From UBA2421 sp002343075 (GTDB taxonomy: Bacteria; Planctomycetota; Phycisphaerae; Tepidisphaerales; Tepidisphaeraceae): 64,000 bases of DNA. Shown here in pieces: positions 8,142-17,275 of this stretch. The notes beneath the pieces were generated by a model. The model was not told the DNA's origin. It ran no database searches and saw only the letters and a list, made by a program, of their open reading frames with translations. The position numbers and the translations under genes were made by a program. The stretch covers positions 1 to 64,000 of the forward strand of contig CALJLN010000045.1 of NCBI GenBank assembly GCA_937982565.1, read 5' to 3'. Position 1 is the stretch's first letter; every line of letters starts with the position of its first letter.

Positions 8142-8939
8142 TCACCAGGATATGGCTGCAAGCAACGCCGCGCGGTTGTGTTCCCACGCAGCCGGGCCGG
8201 GTTGCGCTTTGGGCAGTTCGAGGGTGATGATGGGAATGGCCAAGTCGCCGCCGGCGTAGCTGCCGAGCGAGCCGGGGGTGGGGTAGCCAATATTGGCAGT
8301 CACCGGATATCCATTGTGCGCAGTCATGGCGCGTGCCAGCGCTTCCCCGGGACCGTCATAGTTGTTCTGCTGGCGGTCGCCTCTAATCGAATGAATGCTG
8401 ATCATGTGCTTCGGGCGAAACTTCGCCATCGCCGCGAGAATGGCCCGGGTTTCCGGCTCGCTGGCAGGCTGAGTCCCCCCGCGGGCGGCTCGCGACCCAC
8501 CGGGCTGGAAGTTGCGCGCCGGAAAATTTCGGTTGCAGTCGATTCCCCGGGCGTTGGTTCGAGTGCGCCGGGCGTAGCCGTCTGGGTTGGCCACCTCGAT
8601 GATCGCCACAGTTCGACCACTGACAAGCGCCGGGTTGGCACGCAGGTGTGCGATCAAGCCGCGCGTGCAATCGACGCTCGTCGGTTCGTCTCCGTGTATA
8701 CCGCCGAGAATGAGTATTGTCGGCGACCCGTTTCCAAAGACTTCAACCTCAATGGACCGGCCCTCAACACTCGTGCCGATAACTTCTCGCCTGTTTTGCG
8801 GCCGCGGCGGGGTTGCCACGGCCGGGCTTGAGGCGGCCGGCTCGCTGGCACTGCGACGGAAGTCTGTCGTGTCGACGCAGCCGACCATCAATCCAATGCA
8901 GCCGATGCCCGTGAGGAGGCCAATCGCAATTACTCTCAT
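8142..8939 (-). CDS. M14-family zinc carboxypeptidase lipoprotein (murein-peptide amidase-like)
   Basis: A 265-residue protein starting with a lipoprotein signal peptide (hydrophobic residues 3-20, lipobox ending at Cys21). The catalytic part has the M14 zinc motif GGIHGDE (His82, Glu85), the substrate-binding RGIDCNRNFP (131-140), the third zinc ligand in ISIHS (His183) and the catalytic glutamate in TLELP (Glu241). This is the compact type used for trimming peptidoglycan peptides, such as MpaA. That it acts on cell-wall peptides in the periplasm is inferred. An in-frame extension of 71 codons upstream is Arg/Ser-rich and unlikely. TACAAC lies six bases before the ATG, a weaker version of the leaderless pattern. 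Confidence 0.82.
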   Translation of the reverse strand: MRVIAIGLLTGIGCIGLMVGCVDTTDFRRSASEPAASSPAVATPPRPQNRREVIGTSVEGRSIEVEVFGNGSPTILILGGIHGDEPTSVDCTRGLIAHLRANPALVSGRTVAIIEVANPDGYARRTRTNARGIDCNRNFPARNFQPGGSRAARGGTQPASEPETRAILAAMAKFRPKHMISIHSIRGDRQQNNYDGPGEALARAMTAHNGYPVTANIGYPTPGSLGSYAGGDLAIPIITLELPKAQPGPAAWEHNRAALLAAISW

Positions 8940-9006
8940 GCCGCAGTTGTATCGGAGAAAACGCCACGGCGACATTCGCCGGCACCCGGACTTTCTCGGC
9001 TTCCGC

Positions 9007-10113
9007 TTACACCACCTGCACCACGAATTTCGACTTGTAATCCGGTCCGCTGCGCTTGACGAGCAGCCGCAGTTCCCATTGATACCGCGGGTAGCTTCGG
9101 TCGCCCTTGAGCGTGGTTGGAAGTTGCTCAAACGGGACATGAAACACAACATCGCCGCTGATCGTTCGATCGGCCACTAAGTCCTGTGCCGGAGCGAATG
9201 GCTGCTCGCTGATCCAGGCGTCATCGGTATGCGTCTGGTTCTTTCCTGTGCGATTACTGCGGATCGTGCGACGGCATACCAGGGTGGCGGTCGCCGTTTC
9301 AATGTTTCCGCCGCCGGCTAGCTCCAGTTTGACATTGACCTTCAGCGGGTGGCCCCTGCGGATGGGGTAGGCGTCGGTTGTCACCAGTGCATCGCTCACC
9401 TTGTGCATCAATGACCAGAAATGTGCGGCAGTCCACAGAGGTGCGATGCCCACCGCCAGGTAGACCACCGAAACCCAGACGGCAAACGAGTCGTACGGCC
9501 TTTCTGCAACCCTGAAGTAGTGAAAAATCGCGAAGCCGCCCACCAGCCACCACACACCCGCAAGCAACGCGGCGTTGTTAAACTTGCTGGCGGTCGTCAT
9601 TCCGGTGGGCAAGAGCCACTGGCCATTGCCCTTCTCGATCGGTGGGAGCTTCTTTGACGATCCACCGGACAGCAGCAGGATCAACCCGATGCTGAGGTGC
9701 AGCATGGGAAAGAGAATGAACAAATATGGCCCGAAGTCGTGTCGCTTGAGTAGAAACGCAGCCGATGCGTCGCGGCGGTCGAAAAAGGCGTCGACGGTGC
9801 TCCCTTTTGGAAATCGCGCGACCAGATCATGGGCCGATTCGCCGCCCACATTCATCCCGCCGGGGTAGATTGTCTTGCTGGTGCGCGTCTCCCCTCCGAC
9901 GGTGTAGTTGTAGCTAATCCGGGCGGTATGCCGGGTGTGCCGTCGGCCCTTGTGGTAGCTGCTGGACGTGTCCACCGCCGAGAGTGTGATCGTAGCCTTG
10001 ACAGGCTCGGCGTTACGGATGGCGGCGTCCTGGTGCCATGCCATGACCAGGCCAACCCCGATAAACACCATTGCCACCCCACCGAACACGATTGAAATGA
10101 TCCATCGACCCAT
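9007..10113 (-). CDS. DUF3592-type membrane protein
   Basis: A 368-residue protein with an N-terminal membrane segment (about residues 4-27), an extracytoplasmic DUF3592-like domain (ATITLSAVDTSSSYHKG to the YPGG loop), two more hydrophobic stretches near residues 130-150 and 180-230, and a soluble C-terminal region with a beta-rich domain. No enzymatic motif is visible and its role is unknown. The ATG at 10113 is preceded by TATCAT seven bases upstream, supporting this start over an upstream in-frame one. It is divergent from the glycogen synthase gene. Confidence 0.7.
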   Translation of the reverse strand: MGRWIISIVFGGVAMVFIGVGLVMAWHQDAAIRNAEPVKATITLSAVDTSSSYHKGRRHTRHTARISYNYTVGGETRTSKTIYPGGMNVGGESAHDLVARFPKGSTVDAFFDRRDASAAFLLKRHDFGPYLFILFPMLHLSIGLILLLSGGSSKKLPPIEKGNGQWLLPTGMTTASKFNNAALLAGVWWLVGGFAIFHYFRVAERPYDSFAVWVSVVYLAVGIAPLWTAAHFWSLMHKVSDALVTTDAYPIRRGHPLKVNVKLELAGGGNIETATATLVCRRTIRSNRTGKNQTHTDDAWISEQPFAPAQDLVADRTISGDVVFHVPFEQLPTTLKGDRSYPRYQWELRLLVKRSGPDYKSKFVVQVV

Positions 10114-10120
10114 GGCGGGA

Positions 10121-10126
10121 ATGATA
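10121..10126 (-). promoter_or_regulatory. -10 box 7 nt before start (leaderless)
   Basis: TATCAT on the minus strand, seven bases before the ATG at 10113. Predicts transcription starting at the first base of the coding region. Confidence 0.5.
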
Positions 10127-10248
10127 TGGATCGCCATCGGGACGTACACCATTCTTGGCGTCAAATCGAGAAATGCCGAAAGTCGTGGCGCGGGCAGCGT
10201 TTGGGATTGCAGAAGGGTGCACTTGCGCGCGATAATGACGAAGGCGAT

Positions 10249-12471
10249 ATGGCGAAACGAACCGGGAACAACTCCAAACCGAAACAGGCACCCCCACGCA
10301 GGCGTGAAGGAGCGACTTCTGTGGTCAGGCCCTCGAGGATGGCGCAGGCCGCCGGGCCGGCGACGGCGATCGCGCCACCACCGCCGACACTATTGCAGTC
10401 GCCGCATTTGCCGGGCGCGGTCTTACCGGTGGAGGCACCGCCGGCGATAGCGCCTGCGCCGCCGGTTCAGCTCATGGCCCCGGAATCCGCTGCGCCTGCA
10501 GTTGCCGAGAGAGGGAACGGCGGCGCCGCGCCTTCGGAAAATCGGGCCAGCACCCCCGGCGGCGTGTCGCCGTTCACCCGGTTTGGCCTCTCACGGTCGG
10601 CGCGCAATGTAAGCGAGCCAATCGTATATGAACCCCAGCCCGAGCCTGCGCATGTACCCATCCCGCCGTTGCTGTTTGAATGTGCTTGGGAAGTCTGCTG
10701 GCAGTTGGGTGGGATTTACACCGTGCTTCGAAGCAAGGCCTCTGCGATGACAGCCCGATGGGGCGATCGCTATTGCCTCATCGGCCCCTACAACCCCGCC
10801 ACCGCGGCGCTGGAGTTTGAAGAGCGGCCCAGCGAAGGCGTCGTGCGCGATGCGCTCGACCGCCTGCGCGCCCAAGGCATCAACTGCCACTATGGCAGGT
10901 GGCTGATTGCCGGGCGACCCCGGGTGATTCTTCTCGACCACCGCTCCCGTTACGACCGGCTGGGCGAAGACAAGTACCTGTTCTGGAAAGACCACGGAAT
11001 TACCGTGCCCGACGGCGACGGCGAGGTGAATGATGTTGTCGCATTTGGCTTCACCGTAACCGAGTTCTTCCGCGCGCTCAGCGAAGTAAAGGGCGAGCAG
11101 CCGGTTCTGGCGCATTTTCATGAGTGGATGGGCGGGGCAGCGGTGCCCCGGATCGCACACCTCGGCTTGCCGATCACGACGGTCTTTACCACGCATGCGA
11201 CGTTACTCGGCCGCTACCTGGCCAGCGACAATCCCCACTTTTACGAGCACCTGCCGTTTCTCGACGGCGACACGCTCGCCGATAAGTATCGCATTCTTCC
11301 AAGGCATCAGATCGAAAAAGCCGGGGCGCACGCTTCGACGGTTTTCACCACTGTTAGCGAAGTGACCAACGCCGAGGCGACGCAATTACTCGGACGCTCG
11401 GCAGACATCATTACGCCCAACGGGTTGAACCTTCAGCGGTTCCATGCGTTGCATGAGTTTCAGAACATGCACGCGCAGTACAAAGAGCGGATTCATCAGT
11501 TTGTGATGGGTCACTTTTTCCCGAGTTATACGTTTGACCTCGATCGCACGCTCTACCTTTTCACGTCAGGTCGATACGAATACAAAAACAAGGGGATGGA
11601 CCTCTTCATTGAGGCGCTGCATCGTCTCAACCAGAGGCTGAAGCACGTTTCTGATCCGCCGACGATTGTGGCGTTCATCGTTACGCGCGCGGCCAACCGA
11701 CATTTTAATGTCGAGGCGCTGCGCAGTCAGGCACAGTTTCGAGAGTTGAAGAATACTTGTATCGATCAGGAACGCGCCATGGGCCGGCGGCTGCTTCAAA
11801 GTGTCCTGACGGGCCGTCTGCCGGCGCTGAGCGACCTGATTACCCCTGATGCGTCGGTGAAGCTCAAGCGTGCCATGCACGCCTGGCGCAGCCCGCGGCA
11901 GCCTTTGATTGTCACGCATGACCTGGCCGACGACGCCGGCGATCCGGTGATTAACCATCTTCGCCATCGCAAGATGTTTAATGCCGCAGACGACCCGGTG
12001 AAGGTCGTGTTTCACCCGGAGTTTCTGAGTGCCACGAGTCCGCTTATCAGCCTCGACTACGACAGCTTCGTGCGTGGCTGTCATTTGGGAATATTCCCAA
12101 GTTATTACGAGCCATGGGGTTATACGCCCCTGGAAGCCAATGCGCTCGGTGTCCCGGCGGTGACGACGGACCTCAGCGGGTTCGGGGCGTACGTCCAGCG
12201 GCATATCGATCGGCACGACGACAACGGCATCGTCGTCCTCAACCGTCGCCAGCGCGGGTTTGAGGAGACCTGCAATAACCTTGTCGATTACCTCATGCAG
12301 TTCTGCAGCCTCAATCGCCGGCAGCGCATCGAAATGCGCAACCGCGTCGAGCGGCTGAGCGATCTGTTCGACTGGGATCGCCTCATCAGCCATTACCACG
12401 ACGCGCACGACATGGCCCTCGAGCGCACGCTCGGCAAACGCCCGGGAAAGCTGGAAGTGAAGCTCATTTAG
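10249..12471 (+). CDS. glycogen synthase, GT3 (eukaryotic-type)
   Basis: A 740-residue glycosyltransferase. After a Pro/Ala-rich, low-complexity N-terminal region of about 130 residues, it reads FECAWEVCWQLGGIYTVLRSKA, the UDP-glucose-side glycine loop typical of yeast and animal glycogen synthase (GT3). HFHEWMGG, TTHATLLGRYLA and GIFPSYYEPWGYTPLE, the E-x7-E type nucleotide-sugar site, follow. It would extend alpha-1,4-glucan in the cytoplasm. GT3 is less common in bacteria than GT5. The N-terminal extension is unusual and could be regulatory. The ATG at 10249 has AAGG six bases upstream. The stop overlaps that of the convergent phosphatase gene. Confidence 0.85.
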   Translation: MAKRTGNNSKPKQAPPRRREGATSVVRPSRMAQAAGPATAIAPPPPTLLQSPHLPGAVLPVEAPPAIAPAPPVQLMAPESAAPAVAERGNGGAAPSENRASTPGGVSPFTRFGLSRSARNVSEPIVYEPQPEPAHVPIPPLLFECAWEVCWQLGGIYTVLRSKASAMTARWGDRYCLIGPYNPATAALEFEERPSEGVVRDALDRLRAQGINCHYGRWLIAGRPRVILLDHRSRYDRLGEDKYLFWKDHGITVPDGDGEVNDVVAFGFTVTEFFRALSEVKGEQPVLAHFHEWMGGAAVPRIAHLGLPITTVFTTHATLLGRYLASDNPHFYEHLPFLDGDTLADKYRILPRHQIEKAGAHASTVFTTVSEVTNAEATQLLGRSADIITPNGLNLQRFHALHEFQNMHAQYKERIHQFVMGHFFPSYTFDLDRTLYLFTSGRYEYKNKGMDLFIEALHRLNQRLKHVSDPPTIVAFIVTRAANRHFNVEALRSQAQFRELKNTCIDQERAMGRRLLQSVLTGRLPALSDLITPDASVKLKRAMHAWRSPRQPLIVTHDLADDAGDPVINHLRHRKMFNAADDPVKVVFHPEFLSATSPLISLDYDSFVRGCHLGIFPSYYEPWGYTPLEANALGVPAVTTDLSGFGAYVQRHIDRHDDNGIVVLNRRQRGFEETCNNLVDYLMQFCSLNRRQRIEMRNRVERLSDLFDWDRLISHYHDAHDMALERTLGKRPGKLEVKLI

Positions 12472-14297
12472 CGCCCGCGGCGCAGGCCCGCGGTGAGTAG
12501 CAGTGCGAGGGAGGCGATCGCCGAAGGTTCCGGCACGGTATAGCTGACTTCGAGCGTTGGTCGTGCCAGCTGCTGCGCTTCCGATGAGTTGAGCGCCCAG
12601 CCGTTTGTTGCGTTGTTGAGAATCACCCAGCCAAAATTCGTGTCGATCCCGTCGCGATGCGCTGCCAGCCAGGCGGCAATCGATGCGGTTACATCAAAAT
12701 CGGCCACCGCATTTCCCGTCGGCGAGGGGAAGACATACTCCGCAGCGGCGAGATAGTCGGCATCCGTGCCCGCCGCATTGAGGCTGAAACCAGTCCCGGA
12801 AACGTTTCCAGCGGTGTTCCATGTGGTCGTATCGTCGAAATCGGTCAGCAGTCGATGAATCGCCAGGCGGCCGGTCGTGCCGTCGCTGCTCTCGCTGCCC
12901 GTGAAAAACGACAGCTTGGCATTGACAATGGTCGCTTCGGCTGGAATTGAGCCTGCACCAAAAAGATCGTCAAACCTGATTGCCAACTGAACAGGGGCGG
13001 CGTTTGGAAATGTGTTGTCCGGATCTTCATCGGCATCAGCGTTCAGGAGAATCGCGGCGCCAAAGGTCTGGTCAGGTGTCGCGGCCTGCAGTTGCGTGTC
13101 AGTGGTGCCGGCGTAGCCGTTCAAACCCTGCTGAAATGAACGCACCGTGATGGGCAGGCTTGGCGCAATCGCAGCGGTGACGGCGAGGCGGGGCACGTCG
13201 GTGTTGTCAATCAGCCCGCGGAAATGCCCGGCGTTCGGCCCGGACGCATAAGTCGGCACCCACGTTGCGTTATGCCGGGTATCGCCCGACTGAGTTCCCG
13301 GCCACATCCCTGCTCCGTTGTTCTGCCCGGCCGTGATACCGCCTGTTTCGTGGTCGGACGTGACAATGATCAGCGTGTCGGGATTGGTTGCCGCAAAGTC
13401 GATCGCCCGCTGCACCGCGCGGCTAAGTTCGCGCACCTCGAAGATGCTGCGCTCGATTTTCTGCGAGCCGGCGACCGGCAGATGGCCCGCTGCGTCTGTC
13501 AGATCTGACTCGACCATCAGGAAAAACCCGTTCGGATTCGCGCTCAGTTGGTCGATTGCTTTATCGGTCATCTCGTGGAGAAACGGATTCGTATCGTAGT
13601 AACTGGTACTGCCGACAGAATAATCGTATGCGAACGCCATCTCACCCGACCCAAACAGCGCCGCGGCATGTGTGCTGGCGGGGGAGAACGCCTGCATTTG
13701 CTGCCGATCGGTTGCCACGGCGTAGCCAAACTGCGAAAAGGTCGCGGTGCCAACGCCTGTTGTGCGCCCGCCGAAGATAACATTCGGGCGCACCTGCGTG
13801 AGCATGTCGCTCAGAATGCCGTTGGTAAATCCGCGCGTCGGCACATGCGCCGCAAATGCCGCGGGGGTTGCATCGGTCACAAAACTGTTTGTAACAACGC
13901 CAGTCGAGCAGCCAGACAGCTTAAACTGTTCGAGGATTGTCGGAAGATCGCGGCCGTCGCTCGGTGTCGCGCTGCGAGGGTCGGGCCCGGAGGCGAGCGC
14001 GACGCTTACAACGTCGTTATTGACCTTGAAACCCGTTGCCAGTGCCGTTCCGCTGGCGGCGGAGTCGGTGACGTCGCCATTGCTGGCGTTATGTTCCATC
14101 CATGCAAAATGGTCGAGTTGTTCAAAACTAAACTGGCCGACGGCACCATTAAAGTAGTATCCGGCCGCCTTGATATGCTCGTGGCCCATGCCGTCGCCGA
14201 CAAACATAATAACATTCTTGGGCGGACCAGCGATTGCCAGGCTCGGGATGGCGAAGACGCTGACAGCAAGAAACGATCGGATCGGGGCGAATCGCAT
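12468..14297 (-). CDS. alkaline phosphatase with DNRLRE-like domain and PEP-CTERM anchor
   Basis: A 609-residue exported enzyme with a signal peptide (1-23) and an alkaline phosphatase domain to about residue 385, with NVIMFVGDGMG at the first metal site, TDSAASGTALATG holding the phospho-serine, and later ESDLTDAAGH and TSDHETGG metal ligands. A beta-sandwich of the DNRLRE type (about 400-585) follows, normally a non-catalytic surface domain. The protein ends VPEPSAIASLALLLTAGLRRGR, a PEP-CTERM sorting tail. It probably releases phosphate from organic esters at the cell surface. TATAGT lies six bases before the ATG. The gene is convergent with glycogen synthase and their stop codons overlap. 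Confidence 0.9.
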   Translation of the reverse strand: MRFAPIRSFLAVSVFAIPSLAIAGPPKNVIMFVGDGMGHEHIKAAGYYFNGAVGQFSFEQLDHFAWMEHNASNGDVTDSAASGTALATGFKVNNDVVSVALASGPDPRSATPSDGRDLPTILEQFKLSGCSTGVVTNSFVTDATPAAFAAHVPTRGFTNGILSDMLTQVRPNVIFGGRTTGVGTATFSQFGYAVATDRQQMQAFSPASTHAAALFGSGEMAFAYDYSVGSTSYYDTNPFLHEMTDKAIDQLSANPNGFFLMVESDLTDAAGHLPVAGSQKIERSIFEVRELSRAVQRAIDFAATNPDTLIIVTSDHETGGITAGQNNGAGMWPGTQSGDTRHNATWVPTYASGPNAGHFRGLIDNTDVPRLAVTAAIAPSLPITVRSFQQGLNGYAGTTDTQLQAATPDQTFGAAILLNADADEDPDNTFPNAAPVQLAIRFDDLFGAGSIPAEATIVNAKLSFFTGSESSDGTTGRLAIHRLLTDFDDTTTWNTAGNVSGTGFSLNAAGTDADYLAAAEYVFPSPTGNAVADFDVTASIAAWLAAHRDGIDTNFGWVILNNATNGWALNSSEAQQLARPTLEVSYTVPEPSAIASLALLLTAGLRRGR

Positions 14298-14303
14298 TCA
14301 ATC

Positions 14304-14309
14304 ACTATA
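14304..14309 (-). promoter_or_regulatory. -10 box 6 nt before start (leaderless)
   Basis: TATAGT on the minus strand, six bases before the ATG of the alkaline phosphatase at 14297. No clear -35 box is seen. Confidence 0.5.
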
Positions 14310-14381
14310 TCACGCGATCGGCGCAGGAAGGCGCGGAATTTGACCCAACTCTTACCCTAAATGCTCCGGAAAGCAGACCCT

Positions 14382-15437
14382 TCAAGCGAGATTTTGCTGA
14401 AAGAACCGCATCCAGTTTTCTCCCATGATTTTGCGCACGGCGGCCGCGTCGAACCCGGCGGTCGTCAGCGCGGCGGCAAGCTGGGGGAGATCGGCGCTGC
14501 TGGTGATTTCCTGCGGAATCTGCTCCCTGCCAAGCCCGCCGTCCATATCGGTGCCGATCGCTACATGGTCGTGCGAGCCGGTAAGGTCGCAGATATGGCG
14601 AATATGAGCAACAACATCCCCAAGCGTGGCCCGGCGCTTCCCAGCAGCGGCGGGGGGGATGAGAAACTTGTCGTAGAAATTGATGCCAATGACCCCGCCG
14701 CGCGCCGCAATGGCCTTAATCATCTCGTCGGACAGTTGGCGGTCGGTCGGAACGATTGCCCGGCAGTTACTATGGCTGGCAATAACCGGCTTGGGTGTGA
14801 GATTCAGCAAGTCCCAGAATGCCTGCTCTGCGAGGTGTGACGTGTCGTGAATAATCCCGAGCCGGTCAAACTCCTTCACCAGTGCGCGGCCTTCGTCGGT
14901 CAGCCCGCCCGGTTCTCCCGTGCCGCCGGCGGCGCGGGTGCGCTTCCAGGCGAGGCCGACTATGCGCAAGCCCGCATCAAACCAATCCGGCACATCCGCG
15001 GGGGAACGCAAGGCGTCGGCGCCTTCCAGGAGCAGAACGGCATTTGTAGGCTGGGTGTTCAACGCATTGGCGGGAACGTGCAGAACAGGCTCGAAGCCGG
15101 TGCTGCGCGTGATGAAGCGCAGCTCTCCTTCGTGAATCCAATTCTGATAAGTTTGAAGTTGTTGTAGAGCCTGCGCGCGGGCTTCGTCGGCGGTGCGGTA
15201 GCCGAGTGACTTATAGCTGGCCGGCGAGCAGAAAATCGTGGCGCACACCAGTCGCACGTTGCCGGCGCGTAAGTCGGGCAGGCCGACTGTGGCATATTCG
15301 TTATCCACATACGGCTGATTCGCCGCGGGCTGCCGCGGGTCGCGACCGCGCACGACGTTGTAGGCGAGGTCAAGATGAGCATCAACGATTAGTATCGGGG
15401 GTGATGCAGGCAAGGGAGTGTTGGAAGCCATTGTCAT
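14382..15437 (-). CDS. membrane-dipeptidase family (M19) peptidase
   Basis: A 351-residue binuclear zinc peptidase of the renal dipeptidase family. The first metal motif VDAHLDLAYN is near residue 19, a second site HDTSHLAEQAFWDLL is mid-protein, then SHSNCRAIVPTDRQLSDEMI, RGGVIGINFYDKF, and the late IGTDMDGG. It hydrolyses dipeptides. There is no signal peptide, so it is probably cytoplasmic. Two ATGs six bases apart are possible starts (15437 and 15431); AAAGG lies just upstream. It is followed on the same strand after 84 bp by the phosphatase, which has its own promoter-like box. Confidence 0.88.
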   Translation of the reverse strand: MTMASNTPLPASPPILIVDAHLDLAYNVVRGRDPRQPAANQPYVDNEYATVGLPDLRAGNVRLVCATIFCSPASYKSLGYRTADEARAQALQQLQTYQNWIHEGELRFITRSTGFEPVLHVPANALNTQPTNAVLLLEGADALRSPADVPDWFDAGLRIVGLAWKRTRAAGGTGEPGGLTDEGRALVKEFDRLGIIHDTSHLAEQAFWDLLNLTPKPVIASHSNCRAIVPTDRQLSDEMIKAIAARGGVIGINFYDKFLIPPAAAGKRRATLGDVVAHIRHICDLTGSHDHVAIGTDMDGGLGREQIPQEITSSADLPQLAAALTTAGFDAAAVRKIMGENWMRFFQQNLA

Positions 15438-15482
15438 GCGCCTTTGATTTGAACTTGGACGCCGATCTGTCGCAATCGTCGG

Positions 15483-16478
15483 TCACGTCATTCCGACCAG
15501 ATGCCTCACAACACTTCTTCCCAGCGCCCGAAGATTGTAGCCGCCTTCCAGAACACTGATAACGCGCCCTTGGCAATGCTGGTCGGCTAGCGCGCACAGC
15601 GATCGCGTCATTAGTTCAAAGCATTCGTCGGTGAGACGGATCTCGGCCAATGGGTCCTCTTGGTGGGCGTCAAAGCCGGCGCTGAGGATCAAGACCTCGG
15701 GTCTGAATTCATCCAGTTCCGGTATCACGCGCGTGTCGATCACGCGAAGGTAGTCCTCATCGCCTGCTCCGGGGTCAAAGGGAATGTTCAACGTGTAGCC
15801 CCGGGCCGGCCCGACGCCAATCTCCCACGAGTGTCCGCTGCCGGGGTAGCACGTCTGCGGGTGCTGGTGGAGGCTGATGAAATAGACGCTGGCGTCATCT
15901 TCGAGGCAGGCCTGTGTGCCGTTGCCGTGATGCACATCAAAATCGACGATAGCCACACGATCAACGCCGTATTGTTTCTGGAGGTACCGCGCCAGAATGG
16001 CCACGTTGGAATAGAGACAGAAGCCCATCGGCCGGCCCGGCTCGGCATGATGCCCCGGCGGGCGCGCGGCGGAGAAGGAGCGGTGCGCGGCGCATGTCAT
16101 GACCGCATCAGCAGCGGCGATTGCGCTGCCGAGGCTCAGCAGCGCGATCTCGTGGCTGGCGGCGGAAACGGGGGTGTCACCCTGGTCCAAGACACCTCCC
16201 CCCGCGGCACAAACGCGCCTGATCTGCTCAACATGTTCCCGCGGATGACACAGCGAAAGCCACTTCTCGTCCGCCGGTGCCGGCGCAAGCTCCAGCAACG
16301 GCGGCCGATTCAACGGCGAGAGGCCGGTTTCCAGGCGGAATTCGGGAAACGGGTCGGCGGTGATCAGCCGGGCGTCGTACAGTGCTCGGTAGATGGCCCG
16401 AATGCGGTCCGGTCGCTCGGGATGATGCGGGCCTGTATCGTGCTCGACAAAAATCGGCGATGAAACAAACGCGACCAT
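15483..16478 (-). CDS. histone-deacetylase-family amidohydrolase
   Basis: A 331-residue zinc deacetylase of the arginase/HDAC superfamily, which in bacteria includes acetoin-utilisation protein AcuC and acetylpolyamine amidohydrolase. Visible motifs are ARPPGHHAE, with the tandem catalytic histidines, VAIVDFDVHHGNGTQ, with zinc ligands, SAGFDAHQEDP, with the third zinc ligand, and EGGYN with the transition-state tyrosine. The substrate could be acetyl-lysine or an acetylated small molecule. TATGAT stands six bases before the ATG. It is divergent from the SGNH hydrolase gene, which has the same leaderless arrangement. Confidence 0.9.
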   Translation of the reverse strand: MVAFVSSPIFVEHDTGPHHPERPDRIRAIYRALYDARLITADPFPEFRLETGLSPLNRPPLLELAPAPADEKWLSLCHPREHVEQIRRVCAAGGGVLDQGDTPVSAASHEIALLSLGSAIAAADAVMTCAAHRSFSAARPPGHHAEPGRPMGFCLYSNVAILARYLQKQYGVDRVAIVDFDVHHGNGTQACLEDDASVYFISLHQHPQTCYPGSGHSWEIGVGPARGYTLNIPFDPGAGDEDYLRVIDTRVIPELDEFRPEVLILSAGFDAHQEDPLAEIRLTDECFELMTRSLCALADQHCQGRVISVLEGGYNLRALGRSVVRHLVGMT

Positions 16479-16484
16479 CGCCGG

Positions 16485-16490
16485 ATCATA
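16485..16490 (-). promoter_or_regulatory. -10 box 6 nt before start (leaderless)
   Basis: TATGAT on the minus strand, six bases before the ATG at 16478. A CAGACA 16 bases further upstream could be a weak -35 box. Confidence 0.55.
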
Positions 16491-16602
16491 CCGGATATTG
16501 GCCTCATGTCTGAGACTGCTCGGGTTGTCGGTGGTCCACCCGATGACGCGTGCCAGCGAAGTGCAGCCGGCGGGAGCGGGAGACGCGCCTGTGACAGACG
16601 GC

Positions 16603-16632
16603 TTGCGTTCTGGGAATCGCTTTGACTAATCT
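16603..16632 (+). promoter_or_regulatory. promoter of SGNH hydrolase (leaderless)
   Basis: TTGCGT (16603-16608), 18-base spacer, TAATCT (16627-16632), then seven bases to the ATG at 16640. This arrangement supports both the start codon and a leaderless message. Confidence 0.5.
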
Positions 16633-16639
16633 CCGCGGA

Positions 16640-17275
16640 ATGAGCATCACGTTGACGCAATCGAGCAGGCTGCTTTTTATCGGCGACAGCATTACCGATG
16701 CTGACTGGCGAAAGTGCCCCGAGTCGATTGGAAAGGGGTTCGTGCGAGTCATTCGCGACTACCTCGCGGCGAAGAATCCGGCCGGGGCGCCGACGGTGCT
16801 TAATCGGGGAATCAGCGGAAATAAGATCACCGATTTACAGAAGCGGTGGGATCGCGATGCCGTTGAGCTGCAGCCGGATGTGTTGAGCGTTTACATCGGG
16901 ATCAACGATGTCTGGCACGGGTTTGTCCCCGATCGCGTCGGCTGCCCGATTGACCAGTTTGTCGCCGGCTATCGTGACATTCTTTCACGGGCACGCGCGG
17001 CGTTGCCGAAGCTGCAGTTGATCTTGTGTGAGCCTTCGGTGCTTTGGCTTGCCGAGCCTGCCAATGCGAATGACCTTCTGAAGCCATATGTGGCAGCGGT
17101 GCACGAGATCGCCGGGGAGTTTGCGGCGGCGGGTGTTGTGCGGCTGCATGGCGCGTTTATTCATGCCCGCGAGCAGCGTCCGGACATCGCGTGGACCACC
17201 GATGGCGTGCATCCGAGCAGTTTCGGGCACATGCTCATCGCCAGAGGATGGCTGCAGTCAGCAGGGCAGCTTTAG
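16640..17275 (+). CDS. SGNH/GDSL-family hydrolase
   Basis: A 211-residue cytoplasmic-type esterase or lipase of the SGNH fold. Block I is FIGDSITD with the nucleophile serine, block II has the glycine of RGISGNKI, block III is YIGINDVW with the asparagine, and block V is TDGVHPS, with the catalytic Asp-His pair. No signal peptide is present. Many relatives deacetylate sugars or act as acetylxylan esterases; the substrate here is not determined. An in-frame TTG lies 18 bases upstream, but the ATG at 16640 is seven bases from a -10 box and is preferred. Confidence 0.87.
   Translation: MSITLTQSSRLLFIGDSITDADWRKCPESIGKGFVRVIRDYLAAKNPAGAPTVLNRGISGNKITDLQKRWDRDAVELQPDVLSVYIGINDVWHGFVPDRVGCPIDQFVAGYRDILSRARAALPKLQLILCEPSVLWLAEPANANDLLKPYVAAVHEIAGEFAAAGVVRLHGAFIHAREQRPDIAWTTDGVHPSSFGHMLIARGWLQSAGQL

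Noticed and set aside
10126..10248. 41-codon upstream extension of glycogen synthase
   Set aside because: It would run across the divergent promoter region toward the DUF3592 gene and has no family similarity; ATG at 10249 with AAGG is preferred.
11566..12408. 280-codon minus-strand frame opposite glycogen synthase
   Set aside because: Fully contained in the well-supported glycogen synthase gene on the other strand; no motifs, consistent with high-GC shadow coding.
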